Of a stretch of 64,000 nucleotides of DNA, positions 1 through 11,132 are shown piece by piece. The stretch is taken from the NCBI GenBank assembly GCA_963971425.1, contig OZ020515.1, positions 33,677,856 to 33,741,855 on the forward strand, written 5' to 3'. The notes under the pieces are model-generated. The model saw nothing but the letters and a program-made list of their open reading frames with translations. It was not told the origin of the DNA and searched no databases. The DNA is from Bryoerythrophyllum caledonicum (Eukaryota > Streptophyta > Bryopsida > Pottiales > Pottiaceae). Each line of letters begins with the position of its first letter. Position 1 is the first letter of the stretch. Both the position numbers and the translations under genes were made by a program.

Positions 1-2548
1 GGATGTGGATTAGTCAATGCCAAGGCAATCCAAAATGGGCGCAAATCTCCATCAGCTAAACGCACCGCAAGTACATAGCCCTCGTACACATCTCTACCAA
101 CCCGAAACGATGGAGGGAGACAATGACGTCGTTGTCCAATGAATGGAGGGTCCTCTGCATATTCCTCCCTCAACGACCCATCAATCTCATATTCATCCAC
201 CATGGATGGAGCATATCTAGATAGTGGCCAGAATCCCTCTCGTAGGAGAGCCGATTCTTCCAAAGGCACCTCGAGAGAAGCCTTAACACCTCTCCAATAG
301 TACATAATATGCTCGTTCTTCCTCCTATATTTACCCGAGAGATCCTCGTTAGCCATAGATTTCCAAAGACTTAGAAACCCAGAGATACCTTTCAGGACCT
401 CATCATAATTCTCATGACGTCGCGGAATGAGAGGAATCGGCTGTCCACGAGGCAAAATTGGCCTACCATCTTCCGCCACTTTCCACAGCTGGATTCCTCC
501 ATCCTCCTCAGGCAACCAATCCCTATCTGTACAAAGAATTTTGTACTGCATCTTTGGCAATCCATCAGAGCCCTTGTAAAACTTGAATTGTTGGCCCTTT
601 GTGTGACCCGTAAGGGCCTCTTTGCCAATGCACAAATATCCTTCTAAAAAGCCCTTGAAATCGGGCACCTCTTCAATGAGGTGTGGAATAACTGGCACTT
701 TCTCAGCATCCATAAATGATTTCATCAAGAGTGGAACGTTGGATAGCTATTTGATTTGAGTTTGGAACTCCATCTCCCAAACATTGCGTCAATATCCTCG
801 TGAGTATGACCAACAAGTAAGAAGTTGATATACACTTCACGGAAAATACCCATATGGACAAGGAGGGAAAAAAAAGCGAACACAAATCTATTTTTATTGT
901 CCCCTGTGGCATTATCTAACTGCATTTGGAGAATTGGTGGTAACTGTTTTGCAGGAACAGGTTCAACTGGTGGAGCAGCAAGGGATCCAAGACACACGTT
1001 AGCATCCGCAAGCACAGCCTCAGAGAGAGGAAAAGCTCTTCCACTCGTAAATAATTCACGAGAAGAATACACCGGTGGACTCTCTAAGTCCCGAAGTAAC
1101 TTTGCAATGGATCCAATAGTGTGGTTCGAGTCTGTCGGGAAGACGTCAAGACTATAATGGGCATAACGAACATCTCCATGTCCATGAGCAATCATTCCAG
1201 TTACGGCCACAGGCAGCTTTATGAAGGACTCCGTCGCTTTATTCTTGTGAGAAAAATGAGGTGATGCGGTTTTGCTATGATCCATTTTATCATGAATGAT
1301 GCACACAACCTCGTCAGGTTTTTCTTCCGAGTTCTTCTGGTTCCCATAATATAAAATACGATGAGTCTGTTGAGAGGCTTGATGTAACTGCAATTTGACT
1401 TCCCACATTTTATATGAGGAGGACCCCCGTGTACAAGCCTTCTTTAATTGCTTGAGTTGGTCGCATCTTCCGCAGCGGGCAAAGTTGTCACCAGGCTTCT
1501 TCGTAGAGTATTGTTCAAACTCAGAGCTTCGAATTTGACTAAGACCAAACAAAGATATTGGTTTGAGGCCAAATCTTGAATTCACCTCATTCACTTTGGG
1601 CAACACTCCACTCCATTGAAAAGAGGCAGGAAGGTGTTTGGAGACGACCTTCTCCCCAATGCCAAGTGTAGTTGTCTTATTAGGACTGTGATCGGCAGCA
1701 TCATCAAGTTTATCATGCAGAGTAGCAATTGCCTGTAGAGTATGAGTCCGAGGCTTCTTTGAACCAGTATTGCCGTGTGCCCCTGCCCGAATCCCATCCT
1801 TTGCCTCTCGTTTGTACCGGTAGAATGTGGCTCGACTAACCCCCAAGATAGTACACCATGCATTTTGGCATACATCAATTCCATCAAGCGTCACCACATG
1901 GTTGCCATTGGAATCCATGTGGATCTGCCTGTGTACATCAAGCCAAACATGTTTCTGAAAGAAAACACCTCCAATGTCACGGTAAACTTGGGAGCAAAGC
2001 ACAGAAATTGAACACCGTGGAAATCGTTGAGTACAATTTCTTGGACAACAGACGGTGCTTGCAACAGAGTTGATTGATTGTAAAGTAAGAAGTACTTCCT
2101 TCTTTGGTCGAGAAGGACCCTCTACCCTGTGACGAGTGGTTTCGTATTGTCGAACGCCTACTCTTGGTCCGCGACGAAATACCTTAAGAGCTGCATTGAA
2201 AATGCTAGTTTGTTCTTGGTCATACAAACTCACATTACAAAGAAAGACTTGTCGAGTTGGCCATGCTCGGAGGGAAAATATCCAATTCAATGGAATTCCA
2301 TTCTCGTCTAAGCATTCAGCGATTAGAATAGCAACATGATCATCTCCAAGTGGTCGACCACCAGTTTCAGGAACAAATCCAGAATCAACACTCTGGCAAA
2401 GTCCAACTGCAACATCGGCACCAGATGTGTTTCGAAGGATAACGCGCTTTGTGAACCACGATGCGCGAGGAATGCCCTCACATGCAGCAACACCTGGAGG
2501 TAACGTAGGTGGAACTCGAACTACACCATCATATGAGCGTTCTTCCAT
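1..2548 (-). CDS. DUF7869-type transposase-like protein, 3' end outside window, one frameshift
   Basis: The start is the ATG at 2548, which directly follows an AG acceptor (TTATCTTGAAG). The frame stays open to about 733, where it hits TGA. The next frame then continues open to base 1 with matching protein character, so one base appears lost near 725-740. Seen in the protein: Cys-rich N-terminal part; a helix-turn-helix-like segment (ILGVSRATFYRYKREAKDG, about residue 240) followed by a basic Gly-rich linker; a CxxC-containing stretch (CGRCDQLKQLKKAC); and a core with HDKMD, QLDNATGDNKN and GHTHEDID. That order is how I know DUF7869-type proteins of mosses, lycophytes and invertebrates. The three Asp-bearing motifs suggest an RNase H-like/transposase fold, but that is inference. 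The frameshift could be real decay or an assembly error. The C-terminus is not in the window. Confidence 0.75.
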
Positions 2549-3683
2549 CTTCAAGATAACACAAGAAAAAGGACAGAGGTTTAGTTATCAAGAGATATTG
2601 GCAAATATGTAAATGACGGCTCCAATCAGAGGAGAGAGATACAAATAAGAAATGCTTATCCTCGACACGAGGATAACTTCAGATATTGAGTATTTCAACA
2701 TTGAATTAGGGAAATGTACAATAATTCAACAATCAGTTATGACAACACATTGTTGATTAAACCCGGAGTGAGCACACCAAATGTACAGAATATTTCAAAC
2801 GAAGATCAGCATTCAGAAATTCATTTATCAAAATTCGGATTTGTAAAATTATCTCAATCAATTTGAAATGGCTAGAAACCAATCTTTTTTTATGATGGAA
2901 CAGACAGCACAATACCTCAGTGAGTTATCCTCGACCCGAGGATAGACCTGCGAAAGAAATCTGAAGCACAGAAAAGAATGTATGACATTGGCATTCACCA
3001 CCTCATAGTTCGAAGAATACATGCATCTCAGATGACATTAAACTCGGAGTCAGTTATCCTCGACTCGAGAATAACCATCATAAAGTAAGTGATCCAGATA
3101 TTGTATATCATACTTTTGATATCCTCGACTCGAGAATGACAGACATGTTGGATATTACACCCGTCTAGTGCAAATCAAGACTTGACATCAATTCTTGATT
3201 CAGCTGATGAATTCAGGTTATACTTAATGTTGTTTCGTCGCATTCCAACAAAACTACATGCGTTATCCTCGAGCCGAGGATAATTCTTTTTTCAACTTGC
3301 ATCCCGTTTACCTTACAGTACTTTACAAGATTCAATAGTTTTATTCTCGAGTCGAGGATAAACTTTAAAAATAATGTCCCGTTAGTGATGGATTTGATTC
3401 GATTATGTGAGTTCAAGTTATCCTCGACCCGAGGATAACAGTGCTACAGTGATTCCGTAATATGCGGAGTGTCACAGATAGAGATTTAGTTTAGAGACAA
3501 ACAAGAACCGCGAAAGTGATCAATATCACTTAATAACGTGCGATGGGGAGACCTGTACTCTTGCACAGAAAGCAGAGTAGAAAACATTGAAATGACCTGT
3601 GCGACACAGGCAAATAGGAAATGAATATGATTTCAACCAACGAGCAAGAAATACAACCACATAAGAAATACAGACTCACTTAC
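2549..3683 (-). other. 5' intron of the DUF7869-type gene, packed with palindromes
   Basis: On the minus strand a GTAAGT donor lies at 3683-3678 (CAGGAGT before it) and an acceptor ends at 2549, immediately before the ATG. This predicts a 1135-nt intron just upstream of the start codon, with a non-coding first exon at about 3684-3960. Seven copies of the 21-nt palindrome lie inside it. No other coding potential is visible. The donor choice is inferred from its consensus only; other donors are possible. Confidence 0.5.
2656..3438. repeat. cluster of seven 21-nt palindromes (family 1)
   Basis: Copies at 2656-2676, 2925-2944, 3054-3074, 3120-3137, 3263-3283, 3341-3361 and 3418-3438. Each has arms TTATCCTCG and CGAGGATAA around a 3-nt centre (ACA, ACC, ACT, AGC, AGT), with 0-2 mismatches. 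The flanks of the copies are unrelated to each other, so the palindrome itself is the repeated unit. Spacing is 56-250 bp and irregular. Confidence 0.9.
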
Positions 3684-4597
3684 ACTCCTGCCCTAAAAAA
3701 CTATCCAAAACATTCATGTCCCAAAAAACGACCTGGAACAATAAAAACCAGTTCAGCATCTTACTGAGCAAAGGCAAGAGCTGAAGCACAGAAGTGGAAG
3801 CGGAGGCGAGGAAGAGAGAGCTTCAGAGAGGGAAGAGTTCGAAATGAGTATTTCCAGGGGAAAGTTAGAATGTCGTGATGGACTTCGGTGCACAAAAAAC
3901 GGAGGAGGGCGGGAAACTTGAAAGACTTGTTCCAACGGCGGCATTTTTGGGCGGGAAAACAATGTATTTTTGGCACATCTTTTAAGGTGACCTTTTTAAG
4001 TTGTCGAGTCACTTCAATTTAGAAATGCGACCAACCCGAATAAGACAAAATGAGATTCGTTTTGACAAAATCGGATTTTCTAATGAATAAAAAACTGAAA
4101 GTCATATTTGGTTTCATATGTAAAATAAAAATAAAAATAAACAATAATCTGCTACATTAGTTTTAGGGTAAAAAAAAGGTTTTTTAAAAAAAATAAGCCT
4201 TGTAAAATGAGAATCATTTTCAAGAATATAACTCTTGGAATATTAAAAGTTTTAACATATATAATTTGTGTTGATATTGTTTTCAAATAAGAATTGAAGA
4301 TAATTTAATTTGGTTTTTAAAAAAAGTTGTATATTCATTTAGGCATTCTTCATTTCATTGATAAAAAATCAAAATTTTAATCAACTTTAGATTATATTTA
4401 AGTAAGTTGATAAATGTTTTTGGTCACACACAAGAAGAAGAAGAACTCTAGTTCAAAAGATGGCGTGAATAAAGTGTTTATTTGATCCACCGCTAAGTCC
4501 ATGTCCACCGGACTTATATCACACACATATTTGTTCTTCAAAGTTGACGAAGAAGGGGAAAAATGATTAATTTTGTTCACAATCTTTGAATATAAAA

Positions 4598-5046
4598 TGA
4601 ACTTTCTTTGAGCTAATTCATGCAATTTGATGACTTTCTAATTAAAGGTTATCCTTGATTTGAGGATAATTTTTTTGACTATAATTAGTAGTCAATTGCT
4701 ATGTATTGAAAACTAGAAAATGGTATAATTTTTTTTTTAAATCACTAAACTGTATAGTGTAATACGATGTGAATTTGAAAACTACTCATGGATCATTGCA
4801 CTGTCAATAATTCTTTATGTCTTTTTCTCGAGTGGCTTAAGTCTTAATGTGTTTCTTAGTATTGCTTATATAAAACTGTAGTGAATCAAATACATGTAGT
4901 TTTCTTTAAGAACGACTAAAATAAAATTTCATTGGTTTGGTATGTTCGTATTGTGTATCATAAGTTTTAAGAAATTTTTAGTTGACAATTGCAACTTTAA
5001 ATTTGAAAAGCAAGTTGTGGACCACTATGAAAAATCAAGTGCAATG
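4598..5046. repeat. AT-rich block, copy 1 of a local duplication
   Basis: This block matches 7348-7780 with many substitutions and small indels, in the same orientation. Shared landmarks in order are ATGCAATTTG, the palindrome TTATCCTTGA..., TAGAAAATGGTATAA, TGTATAGTGTAATA, TTGCTTATATAAAACT, AAATTTCATTGGTTTGG and GTGTATCATAAGTT. A partial third copy lies at 7165-7347. No terminal repeats or protein were found, so the mechanism is unknown. Confidence 0.75.
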
Positions 5047-5194
5047 TCAAGTTCAAGAAAAACATTTGTCGTATAGGCACAATTTTTTTAAAATGTATAA
5101 GTGAAGTATATTAAATTTTTTTTTATCAAATCATACATGAGGTTTTTAAGCAGGTCCATAAATTATCAAGTCATACATGAGGTTTTTAAGTAGA

Positions 5195-5345
5195 AACCCT
5201 ATAAACCCTAGAAATCCTAAACCCTAAAATTCTAGAAACCCTAAATCCTAAAACCCTAGAAACCCTAAAAATCCTTAAAAACTCTGTAAATCCTAAAAAC
5301 CTAAAAACTCTAAAACTATAAAATCCTAAACCCTAAACCTAAGAT
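5195..5345. repeat. degenerate interstitial telomere-like tract
   Basis: Irregular runs of AAACCCTA, AACCCTAAA, AATCCTAAA and AACTCTAAA over about 150 bp. They resemble the complement of the plant telomere unit TTTAGGG but with frequent substitutions and spacing changes. A shorter similar stretch lies near 5949-5972. It may be an old insertion at a repaired break, or simply a degenerate satellite. Confidence 0.6.
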
Positions 5346-6282
5346 TTCGCCGTAACATGTGTGTTGTTGCTAGTGAATACCATGTCGATTTGGGCAACCG
5401 TACATTTCTAGAGTGGCTTTTAAGGACAAGCTGAAGAAGATGAAGGATGCCATAATCAGGTGTCCACGGGCATAGAAACTTCAAGTATTATATTTGTTTC
5501 CTTGGTTACTCATTACACTATAATCAACAGTTTAGAATTGATTTTGGTATGCAATTTCGAGGAACTTTTATTGGGGTTAAGTAATATTGAAGTATTTTGA
5601 ACACGTTAAGTGGTTCTACAAAGGTAGATAAGCAAGGAGATAGTTCACATTATAACTGACGTGAAGTAAACTATTGAAATTTTGCAGTCTCCGGTTCGAA
5701 TCCTAGAACGATGATGGTCCGCAATGGCAAGATGAGTTTGATTTGTACTTTTGTAGATTTTCATAGTCACCCATGATTGAAATGGACCCATTTTTTAAAG
5801 CAAGTTTATTACAAACTTATCAATGTTTTAATCCAAAAATTTGAACAATTTCCACGTAGCATTCACATTATTCACATGGCAAATAATTGGTGTAATGTAC
5901 TAGCATATTTCTTATATATAACTTAAAAACTAGCCCCTTCATATATACTAAACCCTTAACCCTAAACCTAAGGGTGCTCTTTGCCATCTCCAAATTCGAA
6001 TCTAGTTTTACTTTTTCAAACATATTTTCAATCCAAATACAATTTAACATTAACCCCTAAACGTCCTTGGGGGGTTGAAACGCTGAAATACAGTCAAAAA
6101 TCCCTCAAAATGAAATTCCATGTAGAGCTCAATGAGAGAAAAATATTCAAAAAATAACCATAAGATCCTCTTCAAACATAGCCAAATAATAAGTGAGCCA
6201 ATTCTTGTGTACTTTGGACATGATTTAGGCCTCCATCCACTCCAAAAAAGCTACGTTTGGGGGTTGAAATTAGTTGGGCAGA

Positions 6283-6346
6283 CCCTAGCAGCTGTTGTTG
6301 AGACCCCAACAGCTATTGCTGGGGGCCCCAGCGATTGTTGTTGGGG
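6283..6346. repeat. three adjacent 21-nt imperfect palindromes (family 4)
   Basis: Units at 6283-6303, 6304-6324 and 6326-6346. Each begins CCCYA and runs through AGCAGCT/ACAGCTATTG-like sequence; the second and third end TGGGG, so each of those can fold with CCCCA pairing to TGGGG. Only one array was seen. Confidence 0.6.
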
Positions 6347-6794
6347 TTAAGTATAAGATATAGAATAAATCATTAACAGTTAAAATGCTTTGAGGCTGAT
6401 GAATGATGTTCAAAAAATATTGGATGAATCTCTTTTTAATCAATTTCAACTCTAAACTTGTAAGTGTTGTAATTCTAGCTCTTAAACATTTCTCACGCTG
6501 CATTTATTTGTAGTAAACAAATTAATCATAGAATAGAACTTACTTAATTGTTATGAAAATGTGATTTATCTAAAAATTAAATATAGAAGGAAAAGAAATC
6601 TTAATGCATATTCAAAAACAAGATAAGATAATCCAGATTTCAATTGTGGATATAGTCTCTACTTCTGCAAAAGTTCCACGGAAATAGGCAACATGACACT
6701 AAATTTTCCACAGATATTGGGTACTCTAGAGCCTAATTTCCACGGTTAATCATTAGGTTTCTTCAAAAGCAGGGCTAGAAATTTCCGACAATTC

Positions 6795-6840
6795 ATCGCT
6801 CACGTCCCACCGCTCATTGAGCATTTTTCACCGCTCACAA
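6795..6840. repeat. short CCGCTCA repeat
   Basis: Contains CGCTCACGTCCCACCGCTCA, then TTTTTCACCGCTCAC. The same heptad motif forms a longer array at 52029-52120 beside a pogo-type transposase, and its inverse occurs at 29697-29730. Probably a remnant terminus of that transposon family. Confidence 0.5.
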
Positions 6841-7164
6841 CCTAGCATTCCTGTGAAGTAAATGAAAGTCATCAAAGATCAAATGCTAAATGCTTCATCA
6901 ATTTCAAACAATGGAGAAACTATAAAATCTTAACAAGTTTGAGTGAAATAACAGTTTTAAAGAGAATATATGAAAAGTATCTAGAAGTCTTTTTACTAAA
7001 TTTATAATTTTTTAACTTTCCATCCATTAAAGCAATAAAAGATAGAATATTCATGTCAAAGAGGCCTAAAATAGGAAAAAAATGAGGAAATATAAACCTC
7101 TTCTAAAGTATATAACGCAAACAGATTTAACCTTGATTAAAAAGATAAGACTTAAATAAATACT

Positions 7165-7780
7165 TATAAATTTAAAATATGATGTGAATTTGAAAAGTAT
7201 TCATGGATCATGGTGTTTGATGTCTTTTTTATCTAGAGACTTAAGTCTTATTGTGTTTCTTAGGATTGCTTATATAAAACTATAGTAAATCAAATACATG
7301 TAGTTTTTTTTAAGAACGACTAAAATAAAATTTCATTGGTTTGGTATGTTTGAGCAAAATCATGCAATTTGGTGACTTTCTGATTAGAGGTTATCCTTGA
7401 TTCGAGGATAAACTTTCCATTTATAACTAGAAGTCAATTGCAATGTATTGGAAAATTAGAAAATGGTATAAAATTGATATAACCACTAAATTGTATAGTG
7501 TAATATGATGAATTTGAAAAGTATTCATGGATCATGGTGTTTGTAATTCTTTATGTCTTTTTTATCTAGTGACTTAAGTCTTCTTGTGTTTCTTAGGATT
7601 GCTTATATAAAACTATAGTAAATCAAATACATGTAGTTTTTTTTAGAACGACTAAAACAAAATTTCATTGGTTTGGTATGTTTGTATTGTGTATCATAAG
7701 TTGTAAGAAATTGTTAATGGACAATTGCAACTTTAAACTTGAAATGCAATATGTGGACCACTTTGAAAAATTATTACAAA
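7165..7780. repeat. AT-rich block, copies 2a and 2b of the local duplication
   Basis: Two tandem partial units: 7165-7347 matches the middle and end of copy 1, and 7348-7780 matches nearly all of it, including the family 1 palindrome at 7391-7411. The palindrome arms here carry T-to-C style differences from the consensus (TTATCCTTG / CGAGGATAA), as does copy 1. Confidence 0.7.
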
Positions 7781-8349
7781 CTTACAATTTACGGCATGAA
7801 ATTAACACGTATCGGAACAAAAAAGCCACATAAATGTAGTTTTATATAGATCCACTCAAAGATTCTTAATTTGATGAACAATGACTCTAATAAATGTTTA
7901 CAATGTTACCATTAAAAAAATATTTAGATTTGAAATTTACAATACAATAGTAATGAAAAATTAATATTATTAACGATGATTTTAAAAATTAAAAGATTCT
8001 AAATACGTTTATACCAAGTAAAATTTTTATGTACTTCCCAAAGAAACTAATTTAGAATGCATTTTTATCATGCAAGAGTATGCCAAAGTTGGTAGTTTTC
8101 AAATCATTCAAAGTACAATTAAATTGACGGATGAAAACGTCCCATATTCATTCCAATTCACGAACATTCATTAACCGAAAATTAAATTGAAGCATCACGT
8201 CATTTCGATATAGTTTCTAAATTCTAAATAATTGGACATTCATCTACCGCTTAGCTTTAAAGTTAGGTTTGGTTTGGTCTCGAAAGGAGGGGAAAAGATG
8301 AAGAGCCGCCAAACCCTTCACTTTTTCAAGAGTGAATAAGGGCGTGACA

Positions 8350-8350
<1 letters not shown>

Positions 8351-8401
<51 letters not shown>

Positions 8402-8700
8402 GCTCTCGCGCTTATTTCCAGGACACGCTTTTTCTCCCTTCTCTCCCTCTCTCTTCGCTCGCTTCCTCTGTTTGATAGCGTGAGCGTGAGTGTGTTCGTG
8501 AGGGTCATTGTATAGCTTCTGCATGAGTGTTTGAGGTGTGTCTAAGACTGTGTGCGCGTGTGTGTGTGAGTGTGTGTGAGGTGTGCGTGAGTGTGTGTGA
8601 GGTGTGTGTGATTCTGTGTGGTGTGTGAGAGCGTGTCTGTGAGGTCTATGTTATTGTTTGTGTGAGGTTTGTTTGTGTGGTGTGTGTGTGGCTGTCAACG
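8351..8700. repeat. CT microsatellite followed by TG-rich simple sequence
   Basis: 8351-8403 is an almost pure (CT)n run; about 8480-8700 is GTGTGTGAG/TGTGAGGTGTG-rich. Both lie upstream of gene A, within its presumed promoter and first exon. Pyrimidine-rich CT tracts are common in plant 5' leaders. The long Arg/Glu or Ser/Leu open frames through this stretch are artefacts of the repeat. Confidence 0.85.
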
Positions 8701-9058
8701 CTTAGGGTTTCATGAGTATTTGTCTTTGAGGTCTGTGAGCTGTGAAGTATTTTGTGAGGTGTTTCGTGAGTGTCAGTGATTGGGGTTTCAGTTCTGTGAG
8801 GTGTGTTTGTTATTGTCAGCACTTAGGGTTTGAGGTGTGTGAGGTGTGTTTGTGATTTTCAGCGCTTAGCGTTTGAAAGTTCTGCATTAAGTTTCACTGA
8901 AGCGAGGGTTTTGGTAGTGATTTGTAAAGTGTTTCAACAGTTTAGGTTTTGGAGATTGGAAGTTTTGGATTTAATTTCACGCAAGCTAGGGTTTTGCTTG
9001 TGCACGACAACTGCAATCAGATTCAGAGCTTACAATTGCAATATTTGCACACACTCCA

Positions 9059-9818
9059 AGTAAGTTTATGATAACTTTCACAATTCTGCATTCTGCGTTT
9101 CAAGCTGCATCTGATTTTCTGTCTAAAACATTGTAAACGTGCCTGAGTGGAGAAGTGTCCGACACCATCGTTTGAAAGTTTGTAATGCTAATTTGTTTGT
9201 ATGTATGTTTGTTTGTCTGCAATTTTATTGCAATGAACTGTAGTTTGTAAAAAAACAGCCAATACTGGAAGCCGTTTATTCTCGAACCGAGCATAAACTT
9301 GTTGCCATGGTTCATTGGTGGTTTCTGGTCCATTATGTGGTTGAATTTCGACCAATTTATCATTGACTCGAGAATAAATGCAAGAGGAAACCATGACAAA
9401 ATGTATAGTATCCTCGAGCCGAGGATAAACTGGTGAATATTCAATGATAAATTGAACCAGAAATCATGCATAATTGTACTCGGTCACTAATTATTCTGTG
9501 AAATATACTTGCCCGTCAAATTTTCATACATGGCTCCAAGAATGTTTCCATTCTGGTCCCACGTTTATCCTTAAGTCGAGGATAAATATCTTAAAAATCA
9601 AAATACAATGAACGCCCCTTTATAAATGTCTATACGACTCGTGAATAAAGAACTTAGGAATCCATTGCTTCAGCCAAGTTACGCTAGATGTTATACTCGA
9701 TCGAGAATACCAAGACTCACAATCTAATGTAACTTGCGAAGAATGAGAATTTCTATCTTCGACTCGAGGATAAGTAAGTATGTGATTACTAATATCCATG
9801 TGGTGTGGCATTCTGCAG
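9059..9818 (+). other. 5' intron of gene A, packed with palindromes
   Basis: A canonical donor GTAAGT at 9059 (after ACTCCAA) and the acceptor TTCTGCAG ending at 9818 define a 760-nt intron whose acceptor abuts the ATG of gene A. Family 1 palindromes lie at 9276-9296, 9357-9377, 9409-9428, 9565-9585, 9628-9648 (degenerate), 9691-9710 (degenerate) and 9754-9773. The arrangement mirrors the 5' intron of the DUF7869-type gene. Confidence 0.6.
9276..9773. repeat. cluster of seven 21-nt palindromes (family 1)
   Basis: Seven copies in 500 bp, five well conserved and two degenerate. Best copies: 9409-9428 (GTATCCTCGAGCCGAGGATA context) and 9754-9773. Centres and arms vary independently from copy to copy, and the flanks are unrelated. 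Confidence 0.85.
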
Positions 9819-11132
9819 ATGGCCAATGACCCAATGGATATTGTCGACGACTACGATTATTCAGCGGAGAGGTATTTCATTGAGATGTTTAGAAATCCAC
9901 TCGATCCATCCCCCTTCATCGACGACGTGGTAGAAAACTATGGCACACTGTGGGAGTTTCAAGATACAGTGCAAACATGGTCGTTCTCCAAATCCGGGAA
10001 GTTTGTGCAGATTACGATCAAGGTCAATGACAGTACCCCTTACGTGCTTTTGAACTGCAGGGAGAGAGTGACCTTTGTCGAGCAGCAACAAAACGAGTAT
10101 ATTGTGCTCGGAGTTCAAACATTCGATGATGCAGGAGCTGATCTTCCCCACTGCCATTCCATTGTTGTCAAAGTGGGTTTGCATTACGGGCAATTCGATT
10201 CTCGGAGTTGCTCGAATCTGTGGTTCGAAACGGGCAAGGATCGCTAAAAGAGGCGTTCGAGAAGTACTTGCCCTGGACTAACGATGATGTTGTCAAGGTC
10301 AATAGGCAATTAGTTCGAATCCATCAACTCCTTACAGCATATGAAGCTCGGCCGGTTCCTGTCGAAGGCATTGCACGTCGTCGTGCACGCGCTCCTGGTG
10401 CCGGTGCAACCAATCCATCAGGCTCATCTGCACCTCAAACTTCAAGCCGTGCTCCGCCCAGAAGACCCTCGACAACAACTACAACGGCTGGAGAGCCCTC
10501 CTCAAAAAAACGGAAGTCAACGGCTGGTGGAAGCTCGACCTCAACCATTACGCGGGCAGCAACTCCGAATAAATCCCGAAACGATCCGTAGGTGGATTTT
10601 GAGGCGGTCACCGAATCGCAGCACGTGTTCTGGGAAGAGTGCAAGGGTTGCTTCCCGTTCGACAGTTCAACATATGGGGTTGGAATCGAGCAATGCGTCA
10701 TTGCGAAAGCCTAATACGTCATTCGGGGAATGGAGGAGGGCATCGTGTCAAGCACCATGGACTTCCTCGTGCAACTTGGCGAAATTGGACAACGCCAGAA
10801 GATCTGTGTTTGCCCAGTCGATGACGATGGTGAGCCTCTTCAGCGGCAGCCGACGTCATGGGACAATATTAAGAACGGCAAGTTCATGCTTATTAATGGA
10901 CCGCATAGCGTGGAAGCCTCTAGGCGTCTGCAAAACGTCGAAAAATGCAGTGAGAATCGAAGAAATGTTTTGCAGCGTTGGGACGCGTATGTAGTTTGGT
11001 CAATAGATCCTCTGAAGTTGCAGAGGATTTCCAAATTTTACAACGACACCAACTACATGGACCACGCTCAACCGACATGGGGGAACCAGATCTTGAGTTG
11101 CCGAAGAATTTGGCTCAACTCGGGCCGACCGA
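9819..11132 (+). pseudogene. gene A, 5' part: ParB-like domain protein, interrupted by a retrotransposon
   Basis: Starts at the ATG at 9819, directly after an acceptor. The N-terminal part (about 115 residues) is followed by a frameshift near 10170-10173, where GTCAAAGTGG needs one more base to continue into FALRAIRFSELLESVV. Then come a Pro/Ser/Thr-rich, Lys-rich linker, in-frame TAG at 10589-10591 and TAA at 10712-10714. After these the same frame continues with a segment carrying KFMLINGPHSVEASRRL. The H-S-x-x-A-S pattern recalls the ParB N-terminal (ParB/sulfiredoxin) fold motif, but this is a motif-level call. The open frame reaches 11132 and resumes at 22183 after the LTR element, giving GRP-SYQQREGS across the empty site. 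The exon ends at 22247. Decayed gene, or a readthrough gene if the stops are bypassed. Confidence 0.65.

Larger units (their letters stand above)
3961..8300. other. AT-rich region without recognisable genes
   Basis: I see no credible coding exon here; the small open frames are short and AT-driven. It holds a duplicated block (about 4598-5046 and 7165-7780), a telomere-like tract (5195-5345), a 21-nt unit array (6283-6346) and a small CCGCTCA repeat (6795-6840). Two diverged copies of palindrome family 1 sit in the duplicated block at 4649-4669 and 7391-7411. Confidence 0.6.

Noticed and set aside
8318-8524. Arg/Glu-repeat proteins on the minus strand
   Set aside because: They are translations of the CT microsatellite.
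2656-9773. CRISPR-like array (regular short palindromic repeats)
   Set aside because: Spacing is irregular, spacers are not of uniform length, copies are diverged and no cas genes exist; the DNA is eukaryotic.
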